Shown: positions 1-9,499, counted from the stretch's first letter. The stretch is DNA of 64,000 nt from Pseudomonadota bacterium (GCA_023423275.1 JAFAFW010000037.1:62001-126000); one strand, 5' to 3'. Translations and numbers: made by a program. Notes: generated by a model not told the origin, from the letters alone.

Positions 1-898
1 GCGATTTCGCCGCAGCGGCCCAATCGTTGAATGCCTGCTCGCTGACGACACGAACCGCAATCGGCATGAAGGCATGATCCTTGCCGCACAGCTCAGAGCA
101 TTGTCCGTAGTATACCCCCGGCCTCGTCGCCCTGAACCATGTCGCAGTGACACGCCCCGGCACGGCGTCAACCTTCGATCCGAATGACGGAACCGTCCAG
201 TTGTGTATTACGTCGTTTGCAGTGACGAGGACGTGCACAACCTTGTTGACCGGCACCGCGATCTCGTTGTCGACCGAAAGCAGCCTCGGCTGTCCCAACT
301 TCTCCCAAAGCGGGGCTGAGTCGTTATACAGGCGCTTCGTCAGTTCCGTACCGGCGAGTTCGCCGTATCGCTTATCGTATTCCGCCTGGCCGAGAGAGGC
401 ACGGAGAACATCTTCGTCGCGCACAACGTTGGAGGTAACGCGGACGCCGTCCTGATCGGGGTACTCATACTCCCAGAACCACGTGTTGCCGACCGCCTTG
501 ATGGTCAAATCCGGCTTTGGAAAGCTGTACTGCAGGTAAAGCAGCTTGAAGGATGGAATCGCGATGATCACCAGGATGATGATGGGGATCACGGTCCACG
601 CAACTTCGAGCATCGTGTGATGGGTTGTCCGTGACGGCGTCGGGTTCGACTTCTCGCCGAATCGGAAGACGACGAACAGCATCAACAGACCAACCAGAAC
701 CGCGATCGCGATGATGAGAATGTTCACGAGGTCGTGGAAGTGATGAATGCTCTCGGCGACCTCGGTCACCGCCCCCTGCATCCCTATCTGCCCCGGCGAG
801 GGCTGCCCCGTTCCAGCCCACCCGGCTGAAGGCAATGCAAGCAACGCGATGACGAACATCGCAATAAGCGCTCTCAAACCCCGGCTCCTATCGACCAT
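1..898 (-). CDS. coxB: Cytochrome c oxidase subunit II (3' end outside window)
   Basis: CuA-bearing subunit of an aa3-type cytochrome c oxidase; it accepts electrons from cytochrome c at the periplasmic face of the inner membrane. Reading down from ATG 898, 299 codons are visible and the frame leaves the window at base 1. Seen: signal peptide about residues 1-28 (cleavage near GWAG), transmembrane helices about 57-80 and 99-121, the aromatic stretch NTWFWEYEYP (138-147), and all CuA ligands in a C-terminal cupredoxin domain: His232 in VIHNWTVPSFG, then Cys267, Glu269, Cys271, His275 and Met278 in QCSELCGKDHAFM. The length already equals a typical alphaproteobacterial CoxB, so little is missing. 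The next cox genes should lie to the left. Confidence 0.96.
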   Translation of the reverse strand, partial: MVDRSRGLRALIAMFVIALLALPSAGWAGTGQPSPGQIGMQGAVTEVAESIHHFHDLVNILIIAIAVLVGLLMLFVVFRFGEKSNPTPSRTTHHTMLEVAWTVIPIIILVIIAIPSFKLLYLQYSFPKPDLTIKAVGNTWFWEYEYPDQDGVRVTSNVVRDEDVLRASLGQAEYDKRYGELAGTELTKRLYNDSAPLWEKLGQPRLLSVDNEIAVPVNKVVHVLVTANDVIHNWTVPSFGSKVDAVPGRVTATWFRATRPGVYYGQCSELCGKDHAFMPIAVRVVSEQAFNDWAAAAKS

Positions 899-1215
899 TA
901 TTATGGCTCCCACCCCCGCTGCGCGCCGCGCGGAATCCGTCGTCGGCCTGATTGTGGCCGCAAACCTACCGACGTCGTGACAGAACACAAGGGTCGCTAT
1001 TGTCTCAAGCGCCGCTTATGCGGCATTTCCACGCGCGAGTGCCATCGATGAGCCGCCCGGCGGACGCCCGACCGCGCCCAAGTAAATCCCGACTTTCGTC
1101 CATGGAAATTCCGAGTGTCCCACTTCGGCCTCAATCCTCAGCGACAGGCCGGATGTCCAGCTTGATGTGCCAACAGTAGGCCAGCCGTGTTCCGCGGCGG
1201 CATGGGAGGGCGCGA
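899..1215. other. Divergent intergenic region between coxB and the IalB-like gene
   Basis: A 317-base stretch without a supportable gene. It lies upstream of both coxB (minus) and the IalB-family gene (plus), so it should hold promoters for both. I see no clear sigma-70 box pair, riboswitch or strong hairpin. A Shine-Dalgarno-like GGGAGGG at 1204-1210 belongs to the plus-strand gene. Confidence 0.5.
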
Positions 1216-1761
1216 GTGAATTTGGCAGCGGCGATCCGCATCCGGCTTGTCGCAGGCATCATGGCCTGCGCAATCGTGACAAGCTTGTTCGGTGTTCTCG
1301 CCGGTCCATCCGCGGCAGCCGCTCAAACTCCGGACGGCACGGTCAAGGCGCAGCACGGCGATTGGCAGGTCGTGTGCAAGCCGCCGCCACCCGGCGCGAA
1401 ATCAGAAACCTGCGCCCTGGTGCAAAGCGTCACCGCGGAGGACCGCAATAACGTCGGCCTGACCGTCTACTTCCAGAAGTTTTCCAACGGGACCCAGGTG
1501 CTTCGGGTGTTCGCGCCGGTTGGCGTTCTCCTGCCGCCAGGGCTTGGACTGAAGATCGATGACAAAGACGTCGGCCACGCCCCGTTTTTGCGCTGCCACG
1601 CATTTGCCTGTTACGCGCAGGTCGTCGCCGAGGACAAGCTGATTGAACTGCTGAAGACCGGCAAGACCGCGATTTTTATTATTTTCCAGACAGAGGAGGC
1701 GGGCATTGGCATCCCAATCTCGCTCGCGGGGTTCTCTCAGGCCCTTGCGGCACTGCAATAG
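1216..1761 (+). CDS. Invasion-associated locus B (IalB) family secreted protein
   Basis: A 181-residue protein of the IalB family, a group of small exported proteins common in Hyphomicrobiales. In Bartonella, IalB is linked to erythrocyte invasion; in free-living relatives the role is unknown. Seen: hydrophobic signal peptide about residues 8-36 ending in an Ala-rich segment before QTPDG, the family-typical start of the mature domain (HGDWQVVCKPPPPG), and four Cys (54, 66, 127, 132) placed to form two disulfides. GTG start at 1216 is supported by GGGAGGG five bases upstream. The gene is divergent from coxB. Family assignment is secure; function is not. Confidence 0.85.
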   Translation: MNLAAAIRIRLVAGIMACAIVTSLFGVLAGPSAAAAQTPDGTVKAQHGDWQVVCKPPPPGAKSETCALVQSVTAEDRNNVGLTVYFQKFSNGTQVLRVFAPVGVLLPPGLGLKIDDKDVGHAPFLRCHAFACYAQVVAEDKLIELLKTGKTAIFIIFQTEEAGIGIPISLAGFSQALAALQ

Positions 1762-1913
1762 TCCACATCGCATTTTCTCTCGGTGATGCTGGTTGCCCAG
1801 CATTTGCCGCAAGCAATCTTCGAACAGTCGCAAAGCTGCCCGCAGCAGCACGTTTTCTCCCGCGTTTCCGCCACTTTGAGTGGCTAGTAAGGGCTTGCGG
1901 GAGGTAGGGGTCC

Positions 1914-3122
1914 ATGTATCGCAAGCGTTCTTCATCGAGCCGGCAGGTTTTGCGCGGCACGAGCATTCCTGAGCCGGCCGGCAACGATCTGCGCACGCAA
2001 CGTCTTCAATCGTTCCATACGCCATTCCGCCGGCACGTTACCGATATCGCGCGACGCGCCTCCTGCTTCTCGGATCTCGCGGAGACCTTTCCAGGACTTC
2101 TGTTTGCGCTGGCAACGGGATACGGGACGGTCGAAGCACGGCGATCGGCGGCAACCCATGTTGCCGGCGGAGCGCCATTGCGCGAAGCCGCAGATGCACT
2201 TGGCCTGCCCTGGTGGACACGCAAACTTCCTCCGCAGGCCTTCACGCAACGCCTCGCAAATCTCCCGCAAGAGGCGGCCTTTGCGACGCGAATCGTCAAT
2301 CTGCTGCCGCAAGCGCCCGGATTATCGGGGAAATGGCTGGAGCGGGTTCTGCAGGCTTATCGCAGTTGCCATGCCGAGTTTGCACTCTGGGTCGCCAAGC
2401 ACGATCGCTTCCATAGTCCGCTCGTCGCTGATCCCGCCCTCCCCTACTTGGCCGCCTGGGCTTGGTATTCCGAACACCCGGAGACCATGGGCGGTCGCCT
2501 GTTGCGCCGGAAGTGGCAACCGTCCATGAGCCCGAATCGGGCATTCGACGAATTGACCATCTGGCGCAAACGCCTGCGGCTCGCTCTCAGCCTGAGTTCA
2601 TTGGAGCGCGAGCCCTGGCTGATCAGCGGGGCGGCACGCGGCTACGAGATCGTCGAGTTGCGCACCGTCGAAGACTTCATCGCCGAGAGCGCGGCGATGG
2701 ATAACTGCCTGGATGCATTTGCCGAAAAGCTTGAGGCGAACGTCTGCTACGTCTTCAGCATTCGCGAAAATGGCGTCCCTGTCGCCGATCTCGAAATCGG
2801 AGCGCATCCGCACGAGCCCAAGCTTCCGAGCATCGTGCAGCTCCGTGGACCACGCAACCGCCGCGCAAGCCCCCACGTCTGGCGGGCTGCATATGCTTGG
2901 CTGGGGAATCAGCCGTTGCGGCCCGCCCCGCCGCTGCTGATCGACGCGCCGAAGCGCCGCCGGGCATGGCGGGATCTTTGGAAGCCCTATGTCTCCGGTC
3001 TGGAATCGGACGACCGCTCAACGTTCGAACAGCTTGCCATCGGCCTCGACAGGCTGAAGCCAAGCCGGTCGAGATCGCGGGCACGTCCCGCTGTAAGGGC
3101 ACCGCGTACCGCCGAGACCTGA
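1914..3122 (+). CDS. Uncharacterised protein with PcfJ-like C-terminal region
   Basis: A 402-residue soluble protein I cannot assign with certainty. Residues about 240-330 resemble the core of PcfJ-like proteins: a hydrophobic lead-in (YEIVELRTVEDFIAESAAM), then DNCL where PcfJ has a His-Cys pair, then YVFSIRENGVPVADLEIG and a QLRGPRNR motif like the conserved Q-x-R-G-x-x-N ending. PcfJ was named from an enterococcal conjugation plasmid; the biochemical role is unknown. The first 230 residues are rich in Arg and Trp with no recognisable motif, and the C-terminus ends in a basic tail (PSRSRSRARP). ATG 1914 has GGGAGGT about eight bases upstream. It stands alone, convergent with pckA. No signal peptide or membrane segment is seen. 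Confidence 0.6.
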   Translation: MYRKRSSSSRQVLRGTSIPEPAGNDLRTQRLQSFHTPFRRHVTDIARRASCFSDLAETFPGLLFALATGYGTVEARRSAATHVAGGAPLREAADALGLPWWTRKLPPQAFTQRLANLPQEAAFATRIVNLLPQAPGLSGKWLERVLQAYRSCHAEFALWVAKHDRFHSPLVADPALPYLAAWAWYSEHPETMGGRLLRRKWQPSMSPNRAFDELTIWRKRLRLALSLSSLEREPWLISGAARGYEIVELRTVEDFIAESAAMDNCLDAFAEKLEANVCYVFSIRENGVPVADLEIGAHPHEPKLPSIVQLRGPRNRRASPHVWRAAYAWLGNQPLRPAPPLLIDAPKRRRAWRDLWKPYVSGLESDDRSTFEQLAIGLDRLKPSRSRSRARPAVRAPRTAET

Positions 3123-3175
3123 GCCTTCGGCAACGGCGCGCAGCTCGAAACTCCGGTTACATCCCTCCGACGGAA

Positions 3176-4768
3176 CTACTCCGCCGCCTGGCGAAGTACC
3201 GGAGCCGCCGCCTTGACGTCAGCGTCGACGTGCGATTCGAACTTGTCGAAGTTCTTGTTGAACATCTCCACCAGGGACCGCGCTTGCGCATCGTAAGCCG
3301 CGGGATCGCTCCAGGTCTCGCGCGGATTGAGGATTTTGCTATCCACTCCCGGCAACGAAACCGGCACCTGGAAGCCAAACGTGGGATCGACACGCATCGG
3401 TTGGTTCTTCAGCGCTCCCGATAGAGCAGCATCGAGCAGGGCGCGCGTCGCCTTGATCGGCATACGGTGGCCGGCGCCGTACTTGCCTCCCGTCCAGCCG
3501 GTATTCACGAGCCAGCAGTCGACGTTGTGCTGCGAGATGAGATCCCGCAGTAGGTTCCCGTAGACGCTGGGATGGCGCGGCATGAAGGGAGCGCCGAAGC
3601 ATGTGGAGAACGTCGCCTGCGGCTCCGATCCCATACCCTTTTCGGTGCCCGCGACCTTGGCCGTGTAACCCGACAGGAAATGATACATGGCCTGGCTGGG
3701 CGTCAGACGCGCGATCGGCGGAAGCACACCGAAGGCGTCCGCCGTCAGCATGACGATATTGCGGGGATGACCGGCCCGGCCCGTTGGGCTGGCATTCGCA
3801 ATGAAATCAAGAGGATAAGCAGCTCGCGTATTCTCAGTCAGCCGAGCGTCGTCAAAGTCGGGCTCATCCGTATCCGGTTTGAGGACAACATTCTCCAGCA
3901 CCGTTCCGAAGCGGTTGGAGGCCGCCCAGATCTCCGGCTCGGCCTCAGCCGAGAGGCGGATGGTTTTTGCGTAGCAACCGCCTTCGAAGTTGAAGATGCC
4001 AGCGTCCGACCATCCGTGCTCGTCATCGCCGAGCAGCGTGCGGTTGGGGTCCGCTGACAGGGTCGTCTTGCCTGTTCCGGACAGACCGAAGAAGACAGCC
4101 GCATCGTCCGCCGGGCCTACATTGGCGGAGCAGTGCATGGGCATGACATGCCGCGCCGGCAACTGGAAATTCAGGAAGGAAAACACCGACTTCTTGATTT
4201 CGCCCGCGTAGGACGTTCCACCGATCAGAACGAGGCCACGGGAGAAGTCGCAGGCGATGACCGTCTCGCTCCGGCATCCGTGCCGCTGTGGATCGGCTTT
4301 GAAGCTCGGCAGGTCGACGACGGTAAACTCAGCCTGGAAGCCATTGAGATCCGCTGCATCGGGCCGCCGCAGCAGATGACGGATGAACAACGCGTGCCAT
4401 GCGTATTCGCAAACGATTCGTGTCTTCAGCGAACGCGAAGGATCGGCTCCCGCAACCAACTCCTGGACGTAAAGCCGACGACTGTTCGCATGTGCCAGGA
4501 AGTCCTCCTGCAAGCGTTCGAACTGCTCGCGGGTGATGGACTTGCTGTTATCCCACCAGACGGTGTTCTCGGTCGCCTCGTCCTTGACAATATACTTGTC
4601 CTGCGCCGAACGGCCGGTATGCGTGCCCGTCTCGACGACGAAGGCCCCCGTGGAGGCCAGACGGCCTTCTCCATGTCGGATCGCATCCGTCATCAACGCG
4701 ACGATATTGCCATTCCGTCGAACGTCTTTTGCACCATCAAGGGGGAAGAGATCTGCCTTCGTCATCAT
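3176..4768 (-). CDS. pckA: Phosphoenolpyruvate carboxykinase (ATP)
   Basis: Cytosolic gluconeogenic enzyme converting oxaloacetate and ATP to phosphoenolpyruvate, CO2 and ADP. The 530-residue length is normal for the ATP-dependent family. Seen: the oxaloacetate-binding region GGTSYAGEIKKSVFSFLNF, the kinase-1a P-loop GLSGTGKTTLSAD (about 228-240, Lys234), the metal-binding kinase-2 region LLGDDEHGW, and the ATP-site stretch near NTGWTGGKYGAGHRM. It faces chvI across the HugZ-like gene. In Sinorhizobium and Agrobacterium, pckA sits by the same chvI/chvG genes and expression has been tied to that system, so similar control is likely but not shown here. No terminator is obvious in the 53 bases shared with the convergent gene. 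Confidence 0.97.
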   Translation of the reverse strand: MMTKADLFPLDGAKDVRRNGNIVALMTDAIRHGEGRLASTGAFVVETGTHTGRSAQDKYIVKDEATENTVWWDNSKSITREQFERLQEDFLAHANSRRLYVQELVAGADPSRSLKTRIVCEYAWHALFIRHLLRRPDAADLNGFQAEFTVVDLPSFKADPQRHGCRSETVIACDFSRGLVLIGGTSYAGEIKKSVFSFLNFQLPARHVMPMHCSANVGPADDAAVFFGLSGTGKTTLSADPNRTLLGDDEHGWSDAGIFNFEGGCYAKTIRLSAEAEPEIWAASNRFGTVLENVVLKPDTDEPDFDDARLTENTRAAYPLDFIANASPTGRAGHPRNIVMLTADAFGVLPPIARLTPSQAMYHFLSGYTAKVAGTEKGMGSEPQATFSTCFGAPFMPRHPSVYGNLLRDLISQHNVDCWLVNTGWTGGKYGAGHRMPIKATRALLDAALSGALKNQPMRVDPTFGFQVPVSLPGVDSKILNPRETWSDPAAYDAQARSLVEMFNKNFDKFESHVDADVKAAAPVLRQAAE

Positions 4769-5002
4769 CTTTCATAAACTTTCTGACACGCCGTAAGGAT
4801 CCTTCCGGAGCCTCCGACGTGCGGAATTGCCAGACTTGCTGAGAGCCGAACGGCTGTTTCCTCGCCAGAATGGTTTGGGCACGAAATATTTGGCGGGGAA
4901 AGGGCCGGTGTATACATTAGCCCGCAGGAGTGCCGGTCACGCGGCCCGGCAGGTCGCGATTGAGACAAGGCGTCCGAAATTTTGAATTTTTGCGCGTTCA
5001 GG

Positions 5003-5734
5003 TCATGCCAGCATGCTGGCAAGGACGCGCGGCACATCGTCTGGATCGCGGATCAGACTGGGAAAATCCAGCCGCCGTACGTCACCATCGAGAGCCATCT
5101 CGATGCCGGATGGATCGACCGCTATGACCTGCCACTGTCCCGGCCGGCCGGCTGATGCCCGTTCACCAAGCCGGCTGAGTTTAATCGCCGTGTCCCGATT
5201 TAGAGCATTGATGAGTTCGGGCTCTGCGGCGATCAGCGCTTCGGCACCGTCGACGTCGACCAGGATATCCGAGGCTGGCAACGGCGCGATCCGCCCGAAG
5301 CCTCCGATGAAATGCGCGCGTTCCACCCTCAACGTAAAGTAGGAAAAATCCGCAAAGCTCGCATATCCGGCAGCCGAGGGATGCCTGGCCAGGAACCGCC
5401 GGGCAGCTGTCGCACTGGCCGTCCGTTCCAGCCGCCCGATCAGGGTCACGCGGCCACCAGCCAAGGGATTGCCTTCCGCGTCGCTGCCGTCTATCAGCAC
5501 GCTCGCGCGCGCATCCGCGTCAACGTTGCGGGTATGCAAAGCCAGCTGAGACATGAGAAAAACAGGCGAACCGTCAGGTTCTGTCGCCACCGTGACGAGC
5601 GACGCATAAGGGTGGCCCGTTTCTTGATCTATCGTCGCCAGCGCACCTTTGCGGGCGCACCTGAGAAGCCGGCGCGCACTGATTGCGGCATCCGATGCCG
5701 GGCCGCCGTTTGAAGAAGATGTCGCCGAAGTCAT
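5003..5734 (-). CDS. HugZ-like protein (pyridoxamine 5'-phosphate oxidase-type split barrel plus DUF2470-like domain)
   Basis: A 243-residue protein with two domains. Residues about 15-150 form an FMN-binding split-barrel type domain (ALATIDQETGHPYASLVTVA, then a VTLIGRLERT strand). Residues about 160-243 match the C-terminal domain of HugZ/heme-utilisation proteins (GAEALIAAEPELINALNRD, then a VDPSGIEMAL strand). HugZ members bind or degrade heme; other split-barrel proteins bind flavin, so the substrate is uncertain. ATG 5734 follows a weak ribosome-binding site. The gene is divergent from chvI and codirectional with pckA, 234 bases apart. No heme transport genes are nearby. Confidence 0.75.
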   Translation of the reverse strand: MTSATSSSNGGPASDAAISARRLLRCARKGALATIDQETGHPYASLVTVATEPDGSPVFLMSQLALHTRNVDADARASVLIDGSDAEGNPLAGGRVTLIGRLERTASATAARRFLARHPSAAGYASFADFSYFTLRVERAHFIGGFGRIAPLPASDILVDVDGAEALIAAEPELINALNRDTAIKLSRLGERASAGRPGQWQVIAVDPSGIEMALDGDVRRLDFPSLIRDPDDVPRVLASMLA

Positions 5735-5893
5735 CGGGGTTGACCGATTCCTGTTGACCGCGCTGGCTTGCCTCGCTGTGCAGGCTAGCCTATTCAGCTA
5801 GTATTCAATCTGGGGTTGGCACAAACGTTAGCGCCATATTTCCCACAAAGACTGGCCATAGAGCCGTCCCCATCACGTCCAGGGCAAGGGACC

Positions 5894-6601
5894 ATGAAAG
5901 AAAAAAGCACGATCGCTCTCGTTGATGACGAGCGCAACATTCTAACGTCGCTCAGAATGGCCCTTGAGGCGGAGGGCTACAAAGTCCGTACATATAATGA
6001 CGGCGTCTCTGCGCTGGAGGCTCTCACGGAAGAGGCCGCGGATCTCGGTATCTTCGATATCAAGATGCCCCGCATGGACGGCATGGAGCTGCTGCGCCGC
6101 ATTCGCCAGCAATCCGATATGCCGGTCATCTTCCTCACCTCCAAGGATGAGGAAATCGACGAGCTGTTCGGGCTCAAGATGGGCGCCGACGACTACATCG
6201 CGAAACCGTTCTCCCAGCGTCTGGTGGTCGAACGTGTGAAAGCCATTCTGCGGCGCTTCCAGCCAAAGGATGCCGCAAACGCGCAGGCTGAAGCCGCCAG
6301 GGTTCTGGAGCGTGGCAAGCTGCGCCTCGATCCCGAGCGCCATACGTGCCACTGGGACAGCAAGCCGGTGACGCTCACCGTCACCGAGTTTCTTATACTC
6401 CAGGCACTCGCCACGCGGCCTGGGGTCGTCAAGACGCGCGACGCGCTGATGGATGCCGCCTATGACGATCAGGTCTATGTGGACGACCGCACGATCGACA
6501 GCCACATCAAGAGATTGCGCAAGAAATTCAAGCAGGTCGACGATGATTTCGATGTGATCGAAACGCTTTATGGTGTCGGCTATAGATTCAAGGAGGCCTG
6601 A
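5894..6601 (+). CDS. chvI: Two-component response regulator ChvI
   Basis: OmpR/PhoB-type transcription factor, partner of the ChvG kinase encoded 14 bases downstream. In rhizobia and Agrobacterium the pair governs acid/envelope response, exopolysaccharide and host interaction. Seen: receiver domain about 5-120 with the acidic pair DDE (12-14), phospho-acceptor Asp55 in IFDIKMPRMDG, Thr in FLTSKDE and Lys in IAKPFSQ; C-terminal winged helix about 135-235 ending YGVGYRFKEA. I chose ATG 5894 (235 residues) because it has AAGGG upstream and gives the usual family start. An in-frame TTG at 5816 would add 26 unlikely residues. Confidence 0.93.
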   Translation: MKEKSTIALVDDERNILTSLRMALEAEGYKVRTYNDGVSALEALTEEAADLGIFDIKMPRMDGMELLRRIRQQSDMPVIFLTSKDEEIDELFGLKMGADDYIAKPFSQRLVVERVKAILRRFQPKDAANAQAEAARVLERGKLRLDPERHTCHWDSKPVTLTVTEFLILQALATRPGVVKTRDALMDAAYDDQVYVDDRTIDSHIKRLRKKFKQVDDDFDVIETLYGVGYRFKEA

Positions 6602-6615
6602 GCTCCGGGGGGTCG

Positions 6616-8475
6616 ATGGCAATCGAGATCGAGCCGCGCGAACCTGCCGTGGGGATCTGGCAGGCGGCTAAGGACCATGTGCTGAGACTCCATAACGCGC
6701 TCCATCCGGTTCGGAGCGCGGTGATTGGTGCGGGTGAGCGCATGATGCGCAGCCGCGCGATGCATCTCGTCACAGGCAGCCTGGCGCGCCGGATTCTGGT
6801 ATCGAACCTGTTCGGGTTGCTGATTCTGGTCGGCGGCATTCTCTATCTCAGCCAGCATAATGTCTGGCTCATCGACGCCAAGCGCGAGAGTCTGAAGAGC
6901 CAGGGCGAGATCATTGCCGCTGCGATCGCCGCCAATGCCTCTATCGACACCGAGCGTATTGTCCTCGATCCCGACAAGCTGCTGACCACCGAAGACGCCA
7001 TGATCCCATTCCGGGACGACGGCTTTGCAGCGCTGCAGCTTTCCATCCGCCCCGAGCGAGTCACCCCTATTCTGCGTCGCCTGGTTCAGCCGACCGACAA
7101 TCGCGCGCGCATCTACGGCCGCGATGGCACGCTGATCACCGATTCATCGCAGCTCCTGTCGCGCGGGCAGATCCGCGATCAGGGCAAGTCAGCGTCAAAG
7201 CCCAAGACCAAGACCCTGTGGACGCGCCTGACCAAGCTGTTCCTCAACGCCGACCTGCCGGTCTATCGCGAGATCGGCAACGCCAACGGGAACTTCTACC
7301 CCGAAGTCCGCATGGCCATGACCGGCACGACGACGCCGATGCTGCTGCTCAACAACCAGGGCGAACAGATCGTCTCGATTGCCGTGCCCATTCAGCGTGC
7401 GCGCTCGGTGCAGGGTGTCCTTTTGCTGTCGAGCAAGCCCGGCGAGATCGACGATGCGATCAATCAGGAGCGCTGGACGGTCCTGAAGATCGCGCTGCTC
7501 GCGTTTGTCGCCATCATCGCCGCGACACTGCTGCTGTCACGGACGGTCGCCGGCCCCATGCGGCGCCTGTCGGAGGCTGCTGAGCGCGTCAGCCGAAATA
7601 TTTCTGCGCAGCATAATCTTCCCGATCTTGCCCACCGCTCTGACGAGGTCGGTCAGATGGCGACGGCGTTCCGCAATATGACGGCGGCGCTGTTCCGACG
7701 CATCGAAGCCAGCGAGAAGTTCGCGGCCGACGTCGCGCATGAGCTGAAAAATCCGCTGACCGCCGCTCGTTCGACAGCCGAGTCGCTCACATATGCGCGC
7801 ACGGAAGAGCAACGCCAGCAGCTCATCGTTCAGATCCAGAGCGAGCTGAAACGGCTCAACCGCCTCATCACGGACGTGTCCAATGCCTCGCGGCTGGACG
7901 CCGAACTCGCCCGCCAACAGTCGGAGCCGGTCAACCTCTGCAACGTACTGGACGGGATCGTCACGACATTCTCCGACGTGCTGAGCGGCACCGGAAAGAG
8001 CATTGCCCTCGAGATCGAGGCTTCCAAACCGGATGACCGCCTGATGGTGAACGGCCACGAAGGCCGCCTGTCGCAGGTCATCACCAACGTCATCGACAAC
8101 GCCATTTCGTTCTCGCCCGAAGGCGGCATGGTTCTGGTGCGCGCTCGGCGCTGTGACGGCATGATCGAGCTCTGTGTCGAAGATGACGGCCCGGGGATCG
8201 ATCCGGAAGCGCTCGACCAGATCTTCAAGCGGTTCTACACTTACAGACCGACCGCGGAAAGCAGCCGGGGCAATAACTCGGGTCTCGGGCTGTCGATCTC
8301 GCGGGAGATCGTGGTGGCGCACGGTGGTGGGATATGGGCCGAGAACCGTATTGCCGCCGACGCCACCGAGGATGAGCCGCCGCTCGGCGCCCGGTTTGTA
8401 ATCCAGCTTCCTGCCGGTAAGCCGTGCGCGCCTCAGGTGAGGAGTTACGGCCAGCGTGGCGTCATCCGCTCCTAG
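6616..8475 (+). CDS. chvG: Sensor histidine kinase ChvG
   Basis: Inner-membrane kinase that phosphorylates ChvI; in relatives it is restrained by periplasmic ExoR. 619 residues. Seen: basic N-terminal tail, helix about 61-78 (LFGLLILVGGILYLS), a large periplasmic sensor region to about 285, second helix about 288-312 (VLKIALLAFVAIIAATLLL), HAMP, dimerisation/phospho-acceptor helix with His375 in VAHELKNPLTA, N box VITNVIDNAISF, G1 DDGPGID and G2 SGLGLSIS. The N-terminus is longer than in some homologues; ATG 6616 follows a G-rich stretch. The stop lies 20 bases inside hprK, suggesting translational coupling. Confidence 0.94.
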   Translation: MAIEIEPREPAVGIWQAAKDHVLRLHNALHPVRSAVIGAGERMMRSRAMHLVTGSLARRILVSNLFGLLILVGGILYLSQHNVWLIDAKRESLKSQGEIIAAAIAANASIDTERIVLDPDKLLTTEDAMIPFRDDGFAALQLSIRPERVTPILRRLVQPTDNRARIYGRDGTLITDSSQLLSRGQIRDQGKSASKPKTKTLWTRLTKLFLNADLPVYREIGNANGNFYPEVRMAMTGTTTPMLLLNNQGEQIVSIAVPIQRARSVQGVLLLSSKPGEIDDAINQERWTVLKIALLAFVAIIAATLLLSRTVAGPMRRLSEAAERVSRNISAQHNLPDLAHRSDEVGQMATAFRNMTAALFRRIEASEKFAADVAHELKNPLTAARSTAESLTYARTEEQRQQLIVQIQSELKRLNRLITDVSNASRLDAELARQQSEPVNLCNVLDGIVTTFSDVLSGTGKSIALEIEASKPDDRLMVNGHEGRLSQVITNVIDNAISFSPEGGMVLVRARRCDGMIELCVEDDGPGIDPEALDQIFKRFYTYRPTAESSRGNNSGLGLSISREIVVAHGGGIWAENRIAADATEDEPPLGARFVIQLPAGKPCAPQVRSYGQRGVIRS

Positions 8476-8941
8476 CCTTGTCCATGGCACTGCCATTGCC
8501 CTGGCAGGGCGCGCGGCACTGATCCGGGGGGCTTCTGGCGCCGGTAAGTCTGATCTGGCGCTACGATGCCTTCTGCAGCCGGCAACCGCGCTCATTCCCG
8601 ATTGCGCATCACTCATCGCCGATGATCAGGTGCTCGCCGAACCGGCAAACGGTAAGCTTTTGCTCCGGTGCCCGCAGGCAATTCGAGGGCTCATCGAGGT
8701 GCGCGGCGTCGGCTTGGTTCAGGTCCCGCCCAGTCAGCCTGCGGAGCTCCAGCTCGTCGTCGATCTTGTCGCGCCCGAGGCGGTTGAACGGCTTCCCGAG
8801 CCGTCATACGTCGACATCCTCGGCATTATGGTCCGGCGCTTTGCGCTCGCACCGTTCGAAGCGTCCGCGCCGCTAAAACTGCTGCTCGCGCTTCGCGAAG
8901 ACCCGGCACGCGAAGGACCAGAAGTAAGCAAGTCAGTGTGA
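8456..8941 (+). CDS. hprK: HPr kinase/phosphorylase, short alphaproteobacterial form
   Basis: Phosphorylates and dephosphorylates a regulatory serine on HPr. At 161 residues it is the short form typical of alphaproteobacteria and lacks the N-terminal domain of Firmicutes HprK. Seen: N-terminal HGTAIALAGRAALIRG, Walker A GASGAGKSDLALR (about 24-36), LIADDQVLAE as the metal/ATP segment, and the HprK signature around EVRGVGLVQVP. GTG 8456 overlaps the chvG end by 20 bases with a GAGGAG upstream. It lies in one transcription unit with the EIIA and HPr genes. Confidence 0.9.
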   Translation: MASSAPSLVHGTAIALAGRAALIRGASGAGKSDLALRCLLQPATALIPDCASLIADDQVLAEPANGKLLLRCPQAIRGLIEVRGVGLVQVPPSQPAELQLVVDLVAPEAVERLPEPSYVDILGIMVRRFALAPFEASAPLKLLLALREDPAREGPEVSKSV

Positions 8942-9079
8942 AAGCGCTTGCGATTACCGCGAACTATGCCAAACATGGCGCGGCCCAGGCGTTTCCGGAT
9001 GCGTGCAAGCTGGATTGCAGGGGGGCCATGCAGGTGCTGCAGGCAGTGGATAACGGCCCGGATAAACAGCACGAGACCA

Positions 9080-9484
9080 ATGATCGGACTTCTGATCGTA
9101 ACCCACGGCGGCCTGGCCCGGGAATTCCGCGCAGCCTTGGAACACGTTGTGGGACCTCAACAACAGCTTGAAACCGTGTCGATCGGCCCTGACGACGACA
9201 TGGAGGCGCGACGCCGCGAAATCCTGGACGCCGTGCGGCAGGTTGATAGCGGCGACGGCGTCATCCTGCTGACGGATATGTTCGGCGGCACCCCCTCCAA
9301 TCTGTCGATTTCAATCCTCGATGAAGCCAATGTCGAGGTGATCGCCGGGGTTAATCTGCCGATGCTCGTCAAGCTGACAAGCGTGCGCGGCGACGCTCCG
9401 CTGGCCAAGGCTGTCGATATGGCCAAGGAAGCCGGGCGCAAATACATTAGCGTCGCTCGGCAGGTGCTCTCCGGCGAGGCCTGA
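9080..9484 (+). CDS. PTS EIIA component, mannose/fructose (EIIA-Man) family
   Basis: 134-residue phosphocarrier domain. Seen: His9 in LLIVTHGGLAREF, the phosphorylation site of the EIIA-Man fold, followed by LLTDMFGGTPSNLS and the VIAGVNLPMLVKL strand. No EIIB/EIIC membrane permease is encoded nearby, so as in other alphaproteobacteria it probably regulates (in the PTS-Ntr branch) rather than transports sugar. I placed the start at ATG 9080 because the family begins M-I-G-L-x-x-V-T-H. Upstream in-frame codons from 8948 encode Arg-rich sequence unlike the family. 138 bases separate it from hprK. Confidence 0.93.
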   Translation: MIGLLIVTHGGLAREFRAALEHVVGPQQQLETVSIGPDDDMEARRREILDAVRQVDSGDGVILLTDMFGGTPSNLSISILDEANVEVIAGVNLPMLVKLTSVRGDAPLAKAVDMAKEAGRKYISVARQVLSGEA

Positions 9485-9499
9485 ACAGGGGGGAATGCT

